Shown here: piece after piece, positions 15,301-27,089 of the stretch
How the letters are laid out: each line of letters begins with the position of its first letter
Position numbering within the stretch: the stretch's first letter is position 1
The notes under the pieces: model-generated
The model's input: only the letters and a program-made list of their open reading frames with translations
The model's database searches: none
Told to the model about the DNA's origin: nothing
NCBI RefSeq assembly: GCF_036320965.1
Contig: NC_092265.1
Coordinates: 535,001 to 599,000, forward strand
Origin: Panulirus ornatus
Lineage: Eukaryota > Arthropoda > Malacostraca > Decapoda > Palinuridae
Length of the DNA: 64,000 nucleotides
Direction of reading: 5' to 3'
Position numbers and translations under genes: made by a program

Positions 15301-16450
15301 TTGTGTGGGTGGAGCAGAGACTTTGGGGGTGGCACATGGTGTGTGGGTGGAGCAGAGACTGTGGGGGTGGCGCATGGTGTGTGGGTAGAGCAGAGACTGT
15401 GGGGGTGGCGCATGGTGTGTGGGTGGAGCAGAGATTGTGGGGGTGGCACATGGTGTGTGGGTAGAGCAGAGACTGTGGGGGTGGCGCATGGTGTGTGGGT
15501 AGAGCAGAGACTGCGGGGGTGGCGCATGGTGTGTGGGTGGAGCAGAGACTGTGGGGGTGGCGCATGGTGTGTGGGTAGAGCAGAGACTGTGGGGGTGGCG
15601 CATGGTGTGTGGGTGGAGCAGAGACTGTGGGGGTGGCACATGGTGTGTGGGTAGAGCAGAGACTGTGGGGGTGGCGCATGGTGTGTGGGTAGAGCAGAGA
15701 CTGTGGGGGTGGCGCATGGTGTGTGGGTGGAGCAGAGACTGTGGGGGTGGCACAAGGTATGTGGGTGGAGCAGAGACTGTGGGGGTGGTACATGGTGTGT
15801 GGATGGAGCAGAGACTGTGGGGGTGGCGCATGGTGTGTGGGTAGAGCAGAGACTGTGGGGGTGGCGCATGGTGTGTGGGTGGAGCAGAGACTGTGGGGGT
15901 GGCACAAGGTATGTGGGTGGAGCAGAGACTGTGGGGGTGGTACATGGTGTGTGGGTGGAGCAGAGACTGTCGGGGTGGCACATGGTGTGTGGGTGGAGCA
16001 GAGACTGTGGGGGTGGCACAAGGTATGTGGGTGGAGCAGAGACTGTGGGGGTGGTACATGGTGTGTGGGTGGAGCAAAGACTACGGGGGTGGCACAAGGT
16101 GTGTGGGTGGAGCAGAGACTGTCGGGGTGGTACATGGTGTGTGGGTGGAGCAGAGACTACGGGGGTGGCACAAGGTGTGTGGGTGGAGCAGAGACTGTCG
16201 GGGTGGTACATGGTGTGTGGGTGGAGCAGAGACTACGGGGGTGGCACAAGGTGTGTGGGTGGAGCAGAGACTGTCGGGGTGGTACATGGTGTGTGGGTGG
16301 AGCAGAGACTGTCGGGGTGTTACATGGTGTGTGGGTGGAGCAGAGATTGTCGGGGTGGTACATGGTGTGTGGGTGGAGCAGAGACTGTCGGGGTGGTACA
16401 TGGTGTGTGGGTGGAGCAGAGACTGTCGGGGTGGTACATGGTGTGTGGGA
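15301..16450. repeat. 38-bp minisatellite, about 30 copies
   Basis: Unit starts ggagcagagactgtgggggt and continues tggcgcatggtgtgtgggt (38 bp). Variants change along the array: cgcatgg types first, alternating cacaagg and tacatgg in the middle, then gtcggggtggtacatgg types at the distal end. Since 38 is not a multiple of 3 and the unit has no stop, every frame stays open. That explains spurious frames up to 379 codons on both strands. G-rich on the plus strand. Confidence 0.95.
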
Positions 16451-16592
16451 GATGAGGTAATTATTAACCAAGGGTTATGGAGAAAACCAGAATCAAGAAG
16501 ATCTGGAACATGAAGACTAACACATGATCCTCAGCTGCGCCTTACATCACCGCCACGGATATGATGATGGCATGATATTAGGTACTACATTA
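16451..16592. other. Spacer between two minisatellites
   Basis: About 140 bp of ordinary sequence separates the G-rich and C-rich arrays. Confidence 0.6.
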
Positions 16593-17586
16593 CTGCTCCA
16601 CAACACCCACACTGCTCCACAACACCCACACTCCTCCACAACACCCACACTGCTCCACAACACCCACACTGCTCCACAACACTCACATTGCTCCACAACA
16701 CCCACACTGCTCCACAACACCCACACTGCTCCACAACACTCACATTGCTCCACAACACCCACACTGCTCCACAACACTCACATTGCTCCACAACACCCAC
16801 ACTGCTCCACAACACCCACACTGCTCCACAACACTCACACTGCTCCACAACACTCACACTGCTCCACAACACCCACACTGCTCCACAACACCCACACTGC
16901 TCCACAACACCCACACTGCTCCACAACACTCACACTGCTCCACAACACTCACATTGCTCCACAACACCCACACTGCTCCACAACACTCATACTGCTCCAC
17001 AACACTCACACTCCTCCACAACACTCACACTGCTCCACAACACTCACACTGCTCCACAACACTCACACTGCTCCACAACACTCACATTGGTCCACAACAC
17101 TCACACTGCTCCACAACACCCACACTGCTCCACAACACTCACACTGCTCCACAACACTCACACTCCTCCACAACACTCACACTGCTCCACAACACTCACA
17201 TTGCTCCACAACACCCACACTGCTCCACAACACTCACACTGCTCCACAACACTCACATTGGTCCACAACACTCACACTGCTCCACAACACCCACACTGCT
17301 CCACAACACTCACACTCCTCCACAACACTCACACTCCTCCACAACACTCACACTGCTCCACAACACCCACACTCCTCTACAACACTCACACTGCTCCACA
17401 ACACCCACACTGCTCCACAACACTCACACTGCTCCACAACACCCACACTCCTCTACAACACTCACACTGCTCCACAACACCCACACTGCTCCACAACACT
17501 CACACTGCTCCACAACACTCACACTGCTCCACAACACCCACACTGCTCCACAACACCCACACTGCTCCACAACACTCACATTGGTA
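16593..17586. repeat. 19-bp minisatellite, about 52 copies
   Basis: Unit ctgctccacaacacycaca (19 bp). Main variants are ccc/ctc, ctgctcc/ctcctcc and cattggtcc. It is C-rich on the plus strand and open in all frames because 19 is not a multiple of 3 and the unit lacks stops. Not coding. Confidence 0.95.
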
Positions 17587-18429
17587 CTCAAGACTCACAT
17601 AAATCCGAAAGACACGTTTGACACGAAGATAATGCAGTATACATAAGTCATCCTAGATACGCCAATAAACACATGTTTAAGTGATATATCTTAGCCAGAG
17701 AAATACAATCTATTACGAATATAATACGTAAGATGCCTATTGTCAGTTCGGTCTCCAGAAATTTTGAATGTATTAGGCACAAAAACATTATGGAAAAAGT
17801 TACGACAACAGATCAACATAGTGAGCGCTTGGGTCATAGTCAGGTACTGAGGTATGGACAAGAACTGAGAACCTGTGGACATCTCTGGATAACGTCTAAT
17901 ATGCAGGCCTCTGTCCAACCCAAACCATGACAAAATCGTGAAACTAAGATCGCACCAAATATTATCAGTAAACAAACAAGAATTGCCAGACGGTGTGGTT
18001 CCTACAACGACAGTGTCAGATGGTCACAGTCTCCTTGGTTGATGATAACCCTTGTGTTATCATCAAGGTGAATCTATTGTACTATGAATTATGATAATCA
18101 GAATATCATGATTTTGATGTCTGTCTTCGTATGAGCACACCAGCGAGTGATGCGGATTATAATGAAGATTGTTGAGACGTGAACTTAGGGAAAACAACGA
18201 AAAAAATCATCACAAAGCGCAACAAGCGACGACCAGCACGTCCACACATACCCTAGCAAGATGTAGCTCGAGAACAACCACACGATATCACATCACCACA
18301 AATGAGAAATTTTTTACCAAAGTCAAGAAGTAATCTTATGGGACGAAAATGGTGAAAGACTGGATGATGAAAATGTGCATGTGGGCAACATACTTAGGCT
18401 TGACAACTTGTATGAAAGAGAGAATTCTG
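17587..18429. other. Non-coding stretch
   Basis: AT-rich sequence with no recognised gene or repeat. Confidence 0.5.
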
Positions 18430-18560
18430 AAGAAGGGCCCTATGGGAGTAGAACTCTCTCGCCGAACAGTATAAGATAAAGGGCCCACGAATGTATAACT
18501 CCCAGCACAGTCCAGAAGATGGGGCCCCACGAGTGTAGAACCCCCTCCTCGTAGATTACA
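18430..18560 (+). repeat. Three tandem copies of a gggccc...gagtgtagaac motif
   Basis: Three related units read agggccctatgggagtagaa, agggcccacgaatgtataac and ggggccccacgagtgtagaa, spaced roughly 50-55 bp. A single related copy lies at 56285-56335. It is an interspersed family of unknown type. Confidence 0.5.
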
Positions 18561-18799
18561 AATAGATATTCACATACGACGAACACCATATTGTTCATTT
18601 GCATGTTTCGTTTTTAAGTTTTTCATCATATGGTTTGGACTTCGTGTTAACACAATGGAGTTTCTGGCCGCAGTTTAACATGTTGCTCAGTCGTTCTCAG
18701 ATCCAGATGGCTTTCATGATAATAGTAATTCAAATACGAACTGTCAGGTGTCCATATCAGCAGTACACATATCATCAATATAACAGCTTATGACACGTC

Positions 18800-19210
18800 A
18801 GTTTGGCTATCACTGTTTACATATACAGAAGTTACCGGACTCCACCTGTTCCTGCTTCACCGAGGCAACGTCGTGTCACTGAAGTAAAATCTTGTCGAAG
18901 AACTCGTGCTAAAGGAGTCTATCCTTTCCCTGCTACTGATTGTCACGCAACTTTTCAGGGGCTCCTGCAGCCCTATGTCTGTGCTACACCCAATAACAGA
19001 GACACAACACTGCATTCTTTCGTCAACTGGCACAGCTTCGCCAAAGGTGACTTACTACTCGCAGTGTAACCTCGAGGACGGCAAGTCCAGTAAAACCAAT
19101 GTATTTCCTTCCCAGCAGTCTTATAGGCAGCGCTCACTGAACGGGGCTACAGATTTTAGTAGGACTGCACTACCCAGAACGCTTCTTATGGAACATTCGC
19201 AGCGCCCGGC
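18800..19210. repeat. Interspersed repeat D, copy 1 (low-confidence)
   Basis: Shares patches with 21880-22060: a match to ttcgtcaactg...aaaggtgact in the same orientation, and to agtagcagggacaggat in the opposite orientation. An old, rearranged repeat is the simplest reading. No coding potential recognised. Confidence 0.3.
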
Positions 19211-19332
19211 ATTCAGCCATGTCCACTGGGCAAGACAAAGGTTAAGGAGTGTGATGACGTCTGTGTAACGTACATGTGGAACAATTCATTAGTAAGGGTT
19301 ATGGAAATTTCATCTTAGGTATGAAGGTTCTA

Positions 19333-19335
<3 letters not shown>

Positions 19336-19423
<88 letters not shown>

Positions 19424-19424
19424 T
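19336..19424. repeat. (AT)n microsatellite
   Basis: AT run joining the 3' side of the minus-strand SINE that follows. Confidence 0.95.
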
Positions 19425-19430
19425 TTCAAA

Positions 19431-19653
19431 CTATTCGCCGTTTCCCGAGTTAGCAAGGTAGCGTTAAGAACAGAGGACTGGACCTTTGAGGGAATTTCCT
19501 CACCTGGCCCCCTTCTCTGTTCCCTCTTTTGGAAAATTGAAAAAAAAAAAACGAGAGGGGAGGATTTCCAACCCCCCGCTCCCTCCCCTTTAAGTCGCCT
19601 TCTACGACACGCAAGGAATACGTGGGAAGTATTCTTTCTCCCCTATCCCCAGC

Positions 19654-19656
<3 letters not shown>
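19431..19656 (-). mobile_element. SINE-like element B, full-length copy
   Basis: About 225 bp, sense on the minus strand. It starts near 19656 (ctggggataggggagaaaga), passes an A-rich middle and ends in aacgctaccttgctaactcg, gaaacggcgaatagt, then (AT)n. The same unit occurs at 30401, 45333, 45584, 32426, 38208 and 49655. Its last ~44 bp resemble the 3' end of the LINE in this window. No tRNA-type B box was found. Confidence 0.7.

Positions 19657-19734
<78 letters not shown>
19656..19734. repeat. (AT)n microsatellite
   Basis: AT run on the 5' side of the SINE, so the element is embedded in AT on both sides. Confidence 0.95.
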
Positions 19735-19737
<3 letters not shown>

Positions 19738-19895
19738 TGCGCATACATACATAAATATATACATACACGCAAACGTAAACACTTGCATGAACAAAATCCC
19801 AGACACTAGGTAAGAGCGTTGGGTCAGAAGGCAAGTTGGCGTCAGGGTACGAACAGACCTGACAACGTGGGACACAACTGCGGCTCCACCTCGCC

Positions 19896-19897
<2 letters not shown>

Positions 19898-19930
<33 letters not shown>
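19898..19930. repeat. (CTG)11 microsatellite
   Basis: Eleven CTG units. Confidence 0.9.
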
Positions 19931-19931
<1 letters not shown>

Positions 19932-20084
19932 CGTTTCTTGTCGTCTTTGCTGCTGCATGACATACCTTTTGTCTAGCTTATTTAGGTTCATTCATAGCTT
20001 TAAAACAGCGTTTCTCTAACCTCTACCCTCGCGCTAACCCTCCTGGCAACTGGGTGAAGTCTCGTCATATAGGTTCTGGGTCCA

Positions 20085-20087
<3 letters not shown>

Positions 20088-20175
<88 letters not shown>
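20088..20175. repeat. (CT)n microsatellite
   Basis: Pure CT run. Confidence 0.95.
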
Positions 20176-20178
<3 letters not shown>

Positions 20179-20469
20179 ACATTCCCATATTCATCCTCTG
20201 GTACTGTTATATCTGAGAGTGTCAGATGCAGCCCAGGAAACTACCAGGATATTGCTAATCGCAGGAAGCAGTTGCGACCAGCGACGGTAGCCCACCAGCA
20301 CATGCCCCACCTACCAGCACGTGACCCACCCACAACACGTGCCAACTTCCTCTCAAATTTCTTTTTTTTTCGTAAAAGTTTTGGACACTGCCTACGTTGG
20401 TTTCCGTTCTTATCAACGTACAATGTTCACCTCTTATACCTATAGCCCTGTGAGGACGTCGATTTCCGA

Positions 20470-20962
20470 GAAGTGGAGCAGCTGCTGGGACTGATGGAGC
20501 GGCTGCTGGGACTGGTGGAGCGGCTGCTGGGACTGGTGGGGCGGCTGCTGGGACTGGTGGGGCGGCTGCTGGGACTAGTGGAGCGGCTGCTGGGACTGAT
20601 GGAGCGGCTGCTGGGACTGGTGGGGCGGCTGCTGGGACTGGTGGAGCGGCTGCTGGGACTGGTGGAGCGGCTGCTGGGACTGGTGGGGCGGCTGCTGGGA
20701 CTGGTGGGGCGGCTGCTGGGACTGGTGGGGCGGCTGCTGGGACTGGTGGGACGGCTGCTGGGACTGGTGGAGCGGCTGCTGGGACTGGTGGAGCGGCTGC
20801 TGGGACTGGTGGAGCGGCTGCTGGGACTGGTGGAGCGGCTGCTGGGACTGGTGGGGCGGCTGCTGGGACTGGTGGGGCGGCTGCTGGGACTGGTGGAGCG
20901 GCTGCTGGGACTGGTGGAGCGGCTGCTGGGACTGGTGGAGCGGCTGCTGGGACTGGTGGACA
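20470..20962. repeat. 21-bp minisatellite, 23 copies
   Basis: Unit ggactggtggagcggctgctg, 23 copies with no length change. Variation is almost confined to gag/ggg (Glu/Gly on the plus strand) and gtg/atg. Since 21 is a multiple of 3, each frame gives a constant heptad: LLGLVER on plus, and APPVPAA, SPSSRST or HQSQQPL on minus. Plus frame 20473-21015 (180 codons) and minus frame 20971-20255 are open, but neither has recognisable flanking sequence. Confidence 0.9.
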
Positions 20963-20969
20963 CCGGGAC

Positions 20970-21793
20970 ACACTTCCTCCAGGTTCTCTGCACTGTGCCC
21001 CAGGCGTATAGTTAAGTTAAGGTGGTCAAAATGCACACGCGCCATATCCTCCAGTTTCTTGTAATGCTACTGAAAGTGAATTTAGAGATCAAATTGTATT
21101 GTTCTGAATAATTCCGTATATCTCCTGACAAAATCTATCGTCTGTTACCAGTGTAGTAAGCGCTTCTTCCCAGCCACACACCACACCTCAGCTTTTCCCG
21201 CTTAATATTGGCGCCACTCGGAACCATAACGCGACTTTGGCCGCCTTTTGTCTGGCTCCCGCCATTTTTTTCTCCAATGCTCTGTGTTCTAACCAGCGAA
21301 CTACATCAGGCATGTGGATTATTCAACGGTTCCCCATACTACAGACGTAGCCAGGGTTTCTTAACGCAGTTACGACAGTTATACGAGCAGTAGTCACAAG
21401 ATCGTCGCCTTATATCCACAACGTATGACCAGCTGTTTACAGGAGCATACAAGAGCTTTAATTTCCACAAACTAACGTGTTCTCTTCCCTGCTGATGTTC
21501 TGTGTCATGGGTTTAAGAACAAACTCTTCCAAGTATCTGCTGGAACATTTCGTATAGATGTTGGAATCAATTTTTGTCCCAGGGGAAGGGCAGTAGGATA
21601 AGTTATGTTGAATTATTACAGCGGAACTGTTTGATGTCATACGAGAAGGTAATGCTGGTATGGTTCATGTTTTATCAACATCTTGGAAACTGTCTTTCGT
21701 ACAGCTGTTGGGGTCTGACCTGAACTAAAGTTTTCACTAAATATTAAATTCTTTTAAAAAACTGATTAAGATATAACCTTAAACTGACGCGTA

Positions 21794-21794
<1 letters not shown>
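20970..21794. other. Non-coding stretch
   Basis: No recognised gene or repeat. Confidence 0.5.

Positions 21795-21869
<75 letters not shown>
21795..21869. repeat. (AT)n microsatellite
   Basis: Pure AT run. Confidence 0.95.
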
Positions 21870-21877
<8 letters not shown>

Positions 21878-21879
21878 CC

Positions 21880-22060
21880 GAGTGCTACCCCAGGATCCGT
21901 TCTCCAAGAGCTCCCGTAGCACTAAGACTGCACTACACTCAGTAGCAGGGACAGGATGGACTCTTCTAAAGCAAAAAAATGTCAAGATCTCTCACGACAC
22001 TGTAGTCTGTTTCGTCAACTGACATTGATTGACACAACCTCGAAAAAGGTGACTTTTCAC
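21880..22060. repeat. Interspersed repeat D, copy 2 (low-confidence)
   Basis: Partner of 18800-19210: agtagcagggacaggatgga matches the other copy inverted, while ttcgtcaactgac and aaaaaggtgact match it directly. Confidence 0.3.
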
Positions 22061-22261
22061 AACAGCTTTTAACTCATTTACGCAGAATTCGTCAACACCT
22101 ATGTATGTATAGATAGATAGATAATTCAAGTAGATATATCTATAAGCCAGTGAAAGACATGACGGTCTATTCCCAGCAGCAGGTGAAGCAGATCAGCTTC
22201 TCTGGATCATATTAGTCTCTGACAACAACAGTTTACACGAGATGTCTCTTGACAAAATACC

Positions 22262-22623
22262 AGACCAGAGCACGCAGAGCAGCACACACACCCAGACCAG
22301 AGGACGCAGAGCAGCACACAACACCCAGACCAGAGGACGCAGAGCAGCACACAACACCCAGACCAGAGGACGCAGAGCAGCACACACCCAGACCAGAGGA
22401 CGCAGAGCAGCACACACACCCAGACCAGAGGACGCAGAGCAGCACACACACACCCAGACCAGAGGACGCAGAGCAGCACACACACACCCAGACCAGAGGA
22501 CGTAGAGCAGCACACACACCCAGACCAGAGGACGCAGAGCAGCACACAACGCCCAGACCAGAGGACGCAGAGCAGCACGCACACCCAGACCAGAGGACGC
22601 AGAGCAGCACACACACCCAGACT
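22262..22623. repeat. 29-34-bp minisatellite, about 11 copies
   Basis: Unit contains cccagaccagaggacgcaga followed by gcagcacaca. Length varies through the number of AC steps. The Cys/Leu-rich minus-strand frames are artefacts of the repeat. Confidence 0.9.
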
Positions 22624-22853
22624 TGTGATGATTTTCATCAGCAGAACTGAAACAGCGCAGACCACGTACGGTTAAGGCCATACGTGTTTGAAACCTTCAA
22701 GTTAAGTAAAGAGACCCAAACAATTTTGGGTCCTTCCACTTCAATAAAACTTATGGATAAAGGAAAAGAAAACATGAGTTTGGGACAGGAGACCTTACCC
22801 ACCCAGGGTAAGGAGATGAGCTATGGCAATAGAGCAATCACTCTTGCAAGGAC

Positions 22854-22854
<1 letters not shown>

Positions 22855-22922
<68 letters not shown>
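22855..22922. repeat. (AG)n microsatellite
   Basis: Pure AG run. Confidence 0.95.
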
Positions 22923-22924
<2 letters not shown>

Positions 22925-24126
22925 TCAGAAGGTAAGCTGACGATGGTTAACGTGCCGACCTAAACATGAAGTTTGTACGTGTAGCATAAAGCTGCTATTA
23001 GATTTTACTATATTGATTTGAAAAATGTTCAGTTTAGATGTACAGTATCAGAAGCAAGTAAACATATATTGACCTGAGATGAAATATTTATAAGTGAGCC
23101 GCGAACTGTCTTGACCCACGTGTTCTAGTACAATGCTCGGCCAAGGTTCAATCAGGAACCAACATCATCAAAGTCACTCATCGTCCACGGCTGCGACCCT
23201 AAACACAAGAACTAAGAAATGATCATCATGATCATCATCATCGTGTTGAACACATTCACTGTAAGTGAAATGATCATTTCACGGAACACAGAAAACAGTA
23301 AACATAACATAAACGTATGTATGACGGACGGATCGTACGCTGAGTAACACATGGCCAGCGAGAGAGTTCGCTGCTTCACGCCCTTGGCCGTCACTTACGA
23401 CACATTACGATACGTTGTGTTGTCTATGAACAACTACCGGTAATCAATATCTTGTAACCTGTCATTAACACGTGATGGCAGAGGCCTCAGGACGCCGCTA
23501 CACAACGCCAACACCCGCCCAGCCTGCTGCGCCTCCTTCCTGCCTCCGGTCGCGGCCGCTGAGCGTGAGATAGCGGTTCGAACCCCTGCTACGCTGTAAT
23601 TTAGTATCTGTTGGTAGATGATATATGGCTGGAGCACGCAGAACTCCCGTAATGTGATGAAACAGTTTCCTAACTTAGTATATGTTTTAATGCATCAAAT
23701 CATTTCCATACGAAACAAATGATACATCAAGTTTAATATATTAAACGTAAAATCTTGTTTCTATGCTTAAAATATTTTGTGGGAGATAATATCTTGTTTC
23801 TGTTAAGTAAATTACAATGTTTACATCAGAATCAGATTTATAATGGTTTCAGCATTATTGGAACAACAGCAAAGTGGTGCTGTTATCAGGGCCTGACTCG
23901 TGTTGCTTCCGTCATCACAGGAATAATAACATTAGCTTTTGTAAGGGTTTGTCTTATGATGACTCTGCCAGCACAGAAGTAACTATAATGCTTCTCTCAA
24001 GGCAGACATACAGCATGTGTCAAAAGTTGTCGATGATCTGCTGATTGAGTTTTGGTTTCTGTTGTAAGAGCGACATTGTTATGTAGAGTGATGTACTTTA
24101 CCACTTGAAATTCATGTTTCTTTTAA
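22923..24126. other. Non-coding stretch
   Basis: No recognised gene. A ggttcgaacccc word at 23575-23586 resembles a tRNA T-arm, but no tRNA fold forms around it. Confidence 0.45.
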
Positions 24127-24245
24127 ATAAACCTGGCTTATCAGTAGGTTGAGATAAACCTACCTTATCAGTAAGCTGAGATACACCTGTCTTATCAGTA
24201 GGTTGAAATAAATCTGGCTTATCGGTAGGTTAAGATAAACCTGGT
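24127..24245. repeat. 27-bp tandem array with GATA motifs
   Basis: Four exact 27-bp periods start at 24127, 24154, 24181 and 24208, with a fifth partial at 24235. The unit resembles ataaacctggcttatcagta plus ggttgag. Most units carry TTATC inside, and a GATA word spans most of the junctions, so GATA-factor half sites recur through about 120 bp. Confidence 0.7.
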
Positions 24246-27085
24246 TTTAAGATAAGGTCGATAAGTCACGTCGTAATGGTGTCTCCAACATAGTCATCAG
24301 ATGGTCATGATACCGCACAACCGCCCTCTCCACTGTCTGCCTTCCTTCCTATTCATCCATCCACTCTCCTTCCTATTCATCCGTCTGTCCTACTTCCCGT
24401 ACATCTTCATTCGCCTGCTCTCCTTTTCATCCTTCCCTCCAGGATCTTCCTCCTTTCCTCCATCCATAGCCTTGTACCCTTCCCTCTCTCTCCCACATTC
24501 AGATTCCATTCTGCCTCATTTCTTTTCTCCATGTGACGTCACGCCCAGCTCCCTCACGCTATTTCCTTCTTCTTCTCCCATCTTTGGACCCCCGCCCCTC
24601 CCTCGTCTCCTCGCCACAATATTCAACATATCGCTGAAATAGTCTGTATACAACTGATACATAAAGATGATAAACTTGCATTCATTAAGTTAGTTTTTGC
24701 TAGTCAATCTTTCCTATAGAAATTTCATACCAGTATCCCTCAACACACAGTATTACACAGCGATCTTTAATATTTTCCAGTTGGCTGATATACTAGAGGG
24801 GTTGGTAAATGGGAAGGAGCGTTCTGCTGTACTATCGTGTCTCCATCTATACTGGCTGATGAGAAAGTGCCTTCTACTTCATTGTTCTGTTTCCATCTGT
24901 AATAAACTCGGAACTTAGGATACTTTTACTGTCCTACGGCATATGACCTCATCATAGCTTCCGGTCAGGTCGCCTGTTATGTTCTTCGTGTTAACGTTCG
25001 CTTCCCCTCCTTCCTCCTTACCCTCCCCTCCTCTCCCTTCCCTCTTCCACTCCCATTCCCGTCTCTCCCTCGTGGACCTGTCATCTTGGCCCCCGGCTTT
25101 CACCCAACACCCGGCCCGGGCCGACCTTCCCCAGGCAGCTGGCGAGGTCGACGCCCGCATCAACAGGGTTTCCACTACAATTTTCATCTGCCAGAAACAC
25201 TGGCAGCCAGGCGACCATGCCTCTTTTCCTGGCATTAGAACCCGTGTTGCACCTTCCCCTGTACAGCAAGAGCTGATCTAGCCACCTAGTCGGTCCGCCA
25301 GACGGTTGTCACAGGTATCGATGAGTTAGACCAGTAAAGTACCGCGCCAGGTGCTGTTGTAGCCCCAAGTCTGTTGTCATTAGCTGAAGCTCCAGTGATG
25401 ACGTTAAGTATACAGGTTGTGCTGCTCTCCCTTCATGAAGATTGCCCAGTTCGCCTACTTATAGGTGACAAACTAGTAAAAGGGTTTATATCCAGCAGTC
25501 TGCCATATTTGCTGGCGGGAGCGGGGGCAGGGGGGGTGGATGAGGGGGAACGCGCGTGCCACGTCTTGGGTACGCAGCTGTCCGGCCCCCTACCCCCACC
25601 AGACTGCCACGCCTCATTACCCCCCGCGTTAATCCCTACTATTCAACTTATTCCTTAAAAATCATCACGGTGCTGAGGCTCTGTAGATGGGAGGTAAAAT
25701 ACACAGGTGAATATCAATCACGACTGTAGCAACACTCGACTTGGGCAGCGGGGTCAGCAGAACGGGGTCCCTGCTAGTGTCTCTTCTTAATTCATGAACA
25801 CGTGCTGGTGAAGGGACCACATGTTGGCGGCCGCTCGCTCCCTTTCCACTCCTCAGCATCCGCTAACCTTCAGTGTTAGCTGTACTCGTTTATCGTCACC
25901 ATACTACACAGGTATCTCTACCTCGTCCAGATCTCATAAATGGATCGAAGGACAGCCTAATGGCACACCACAGGTCCACATGCAGGAGTCGTACCGCTCT
26001 CCATGAATTATCATTGGAGTAGTGAGCGAAGGCCAGAGGGAAGCTCCCGGCCGGCAGGCGGCCCTGTGGGAACGTGGGGTGCTCTAGCTGGCTGGCCTGC
26101 GATCGTTATACAACCGTTGAGCACGGGATGATGGCACAACCTGTCCGATTCCGATGATTTATGGGCAGCTCGGTCAGGCCCAGCACCAGCCGGACTTACA
26201 AACAGCTGAGCTGGCATCATTGTCTTCCTGGGCGACTTCTACAGTAGGGACAAACTTGTGACGAACGGAAGCAGTTGTTGGCCTCGAGCGACCTAGGGAT
26301 GATGACCTGACCTTAGGCACTACTCACGTAAGGCTTTGACCCAAGTGGCGACTGCCGGCGTGGAGAGCAACACAGCGCCGGAACTGTGCTTGTGAACAAC
26401 TCAGTCATGGAGCTGGGCCAGCGTACTGCTCGGCCTATCAGTATGGCAAAGTCTTTAACTTACCGGGGCTTAGTCTTGTAAGAAGAGTGATTCAGTATCA
26501 TCTCTAAATGTGACAGAAAGTTTTGCTCTTCCTGTATCACTTCTAGCAAGATTCTCTGGGTCAGAAATACCTTATGCACGCGCATACACACAAAAAAAAA
26601 TATACAAATAATAATTGATAATAAGTTCTGAATGGGTTCATTCTGTTAGTCATGCAAAATGAAAGCAGCTTACACGTTGCACATGACACTACCATTCTGC
26701 GGATGTATAAAATCAGTATCACTACAAACATTCCTCACTCTAATTACCTAAAATACCAGTATAAGCCAGCTGAGTTAAGCCCCTGTCTTTTCTTACTGCT
26801 TAAGGTATCTATATCGTCACCTTTATCTTCCAAGTAATTCCTTTCTTGTTCTCCTGGCACATAAAATTTCTTTACATAGACTAAACACCAAGAGGCAATA
26901 TAATTAGTGTCTTGGGGAACAGTGTTAAACACATCACAAGGAACCATGGTCAATATGTGGTAAAGAACCAGCCTTACATGTGTGTCTGCATCACGGCTGG
27001 TACTGTACTGTACCCCACCCTAGTACAGTACTGTATCCTGAACTCGTCCAATAGATTTCATCTTATCAATTAAGCAGCTAACGAA
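24246..27085. other. Non-coding stretch
   Basis: Contains a pyrimidine-rich tract at about 24320-24610 with reiterated cttcctattcatcc words and one TGACGTCA at 24534-24541. A GC-rich section lies at about 25000-26400. No gene recognised. Confidence 0.45.
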
Positions 27086-27089
27086 AACT

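Noticed and set aside
14974..16513. Several open frames of 200-380 codons on both strands
   Set aside because: They are translations of the 38-bp minisatellite, which lacks stops in every frame. There is no non-repeat protein content.
16524..17646. Frames of 287-365 codons rich in His/Thr/Leu
   Set aside because: Translation of the 19-bp minisatellite, open in all frames for the same reason.
15301..22623. CRISPR-like arrays
   Set aside because: The units are head-to-tail without unique spacers and the DNA is eukaryotic, so these are minisatellites.
22193..22681. Cys-rich minus-strand frame of 162 codons resembling a secreted peptide
   Set aside because: It is the reverse reading of the 29-34-bp minisatellite, and the apparent Cys spacing follows the unit length.
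23560..23600. Possible tRNA gene because of ggttcgaacccc
   Set aside because: No acceptor stem, D-arm or A box could be paired around it, and the T-stem itself pairs poorly.
24301..24642. 113-codon plus frame rich in Pro/Ser/Phe
   Set aside because: It lies in a pyrimidine-rich tract with reiterated cttcctattcatcc words; composition explains it.
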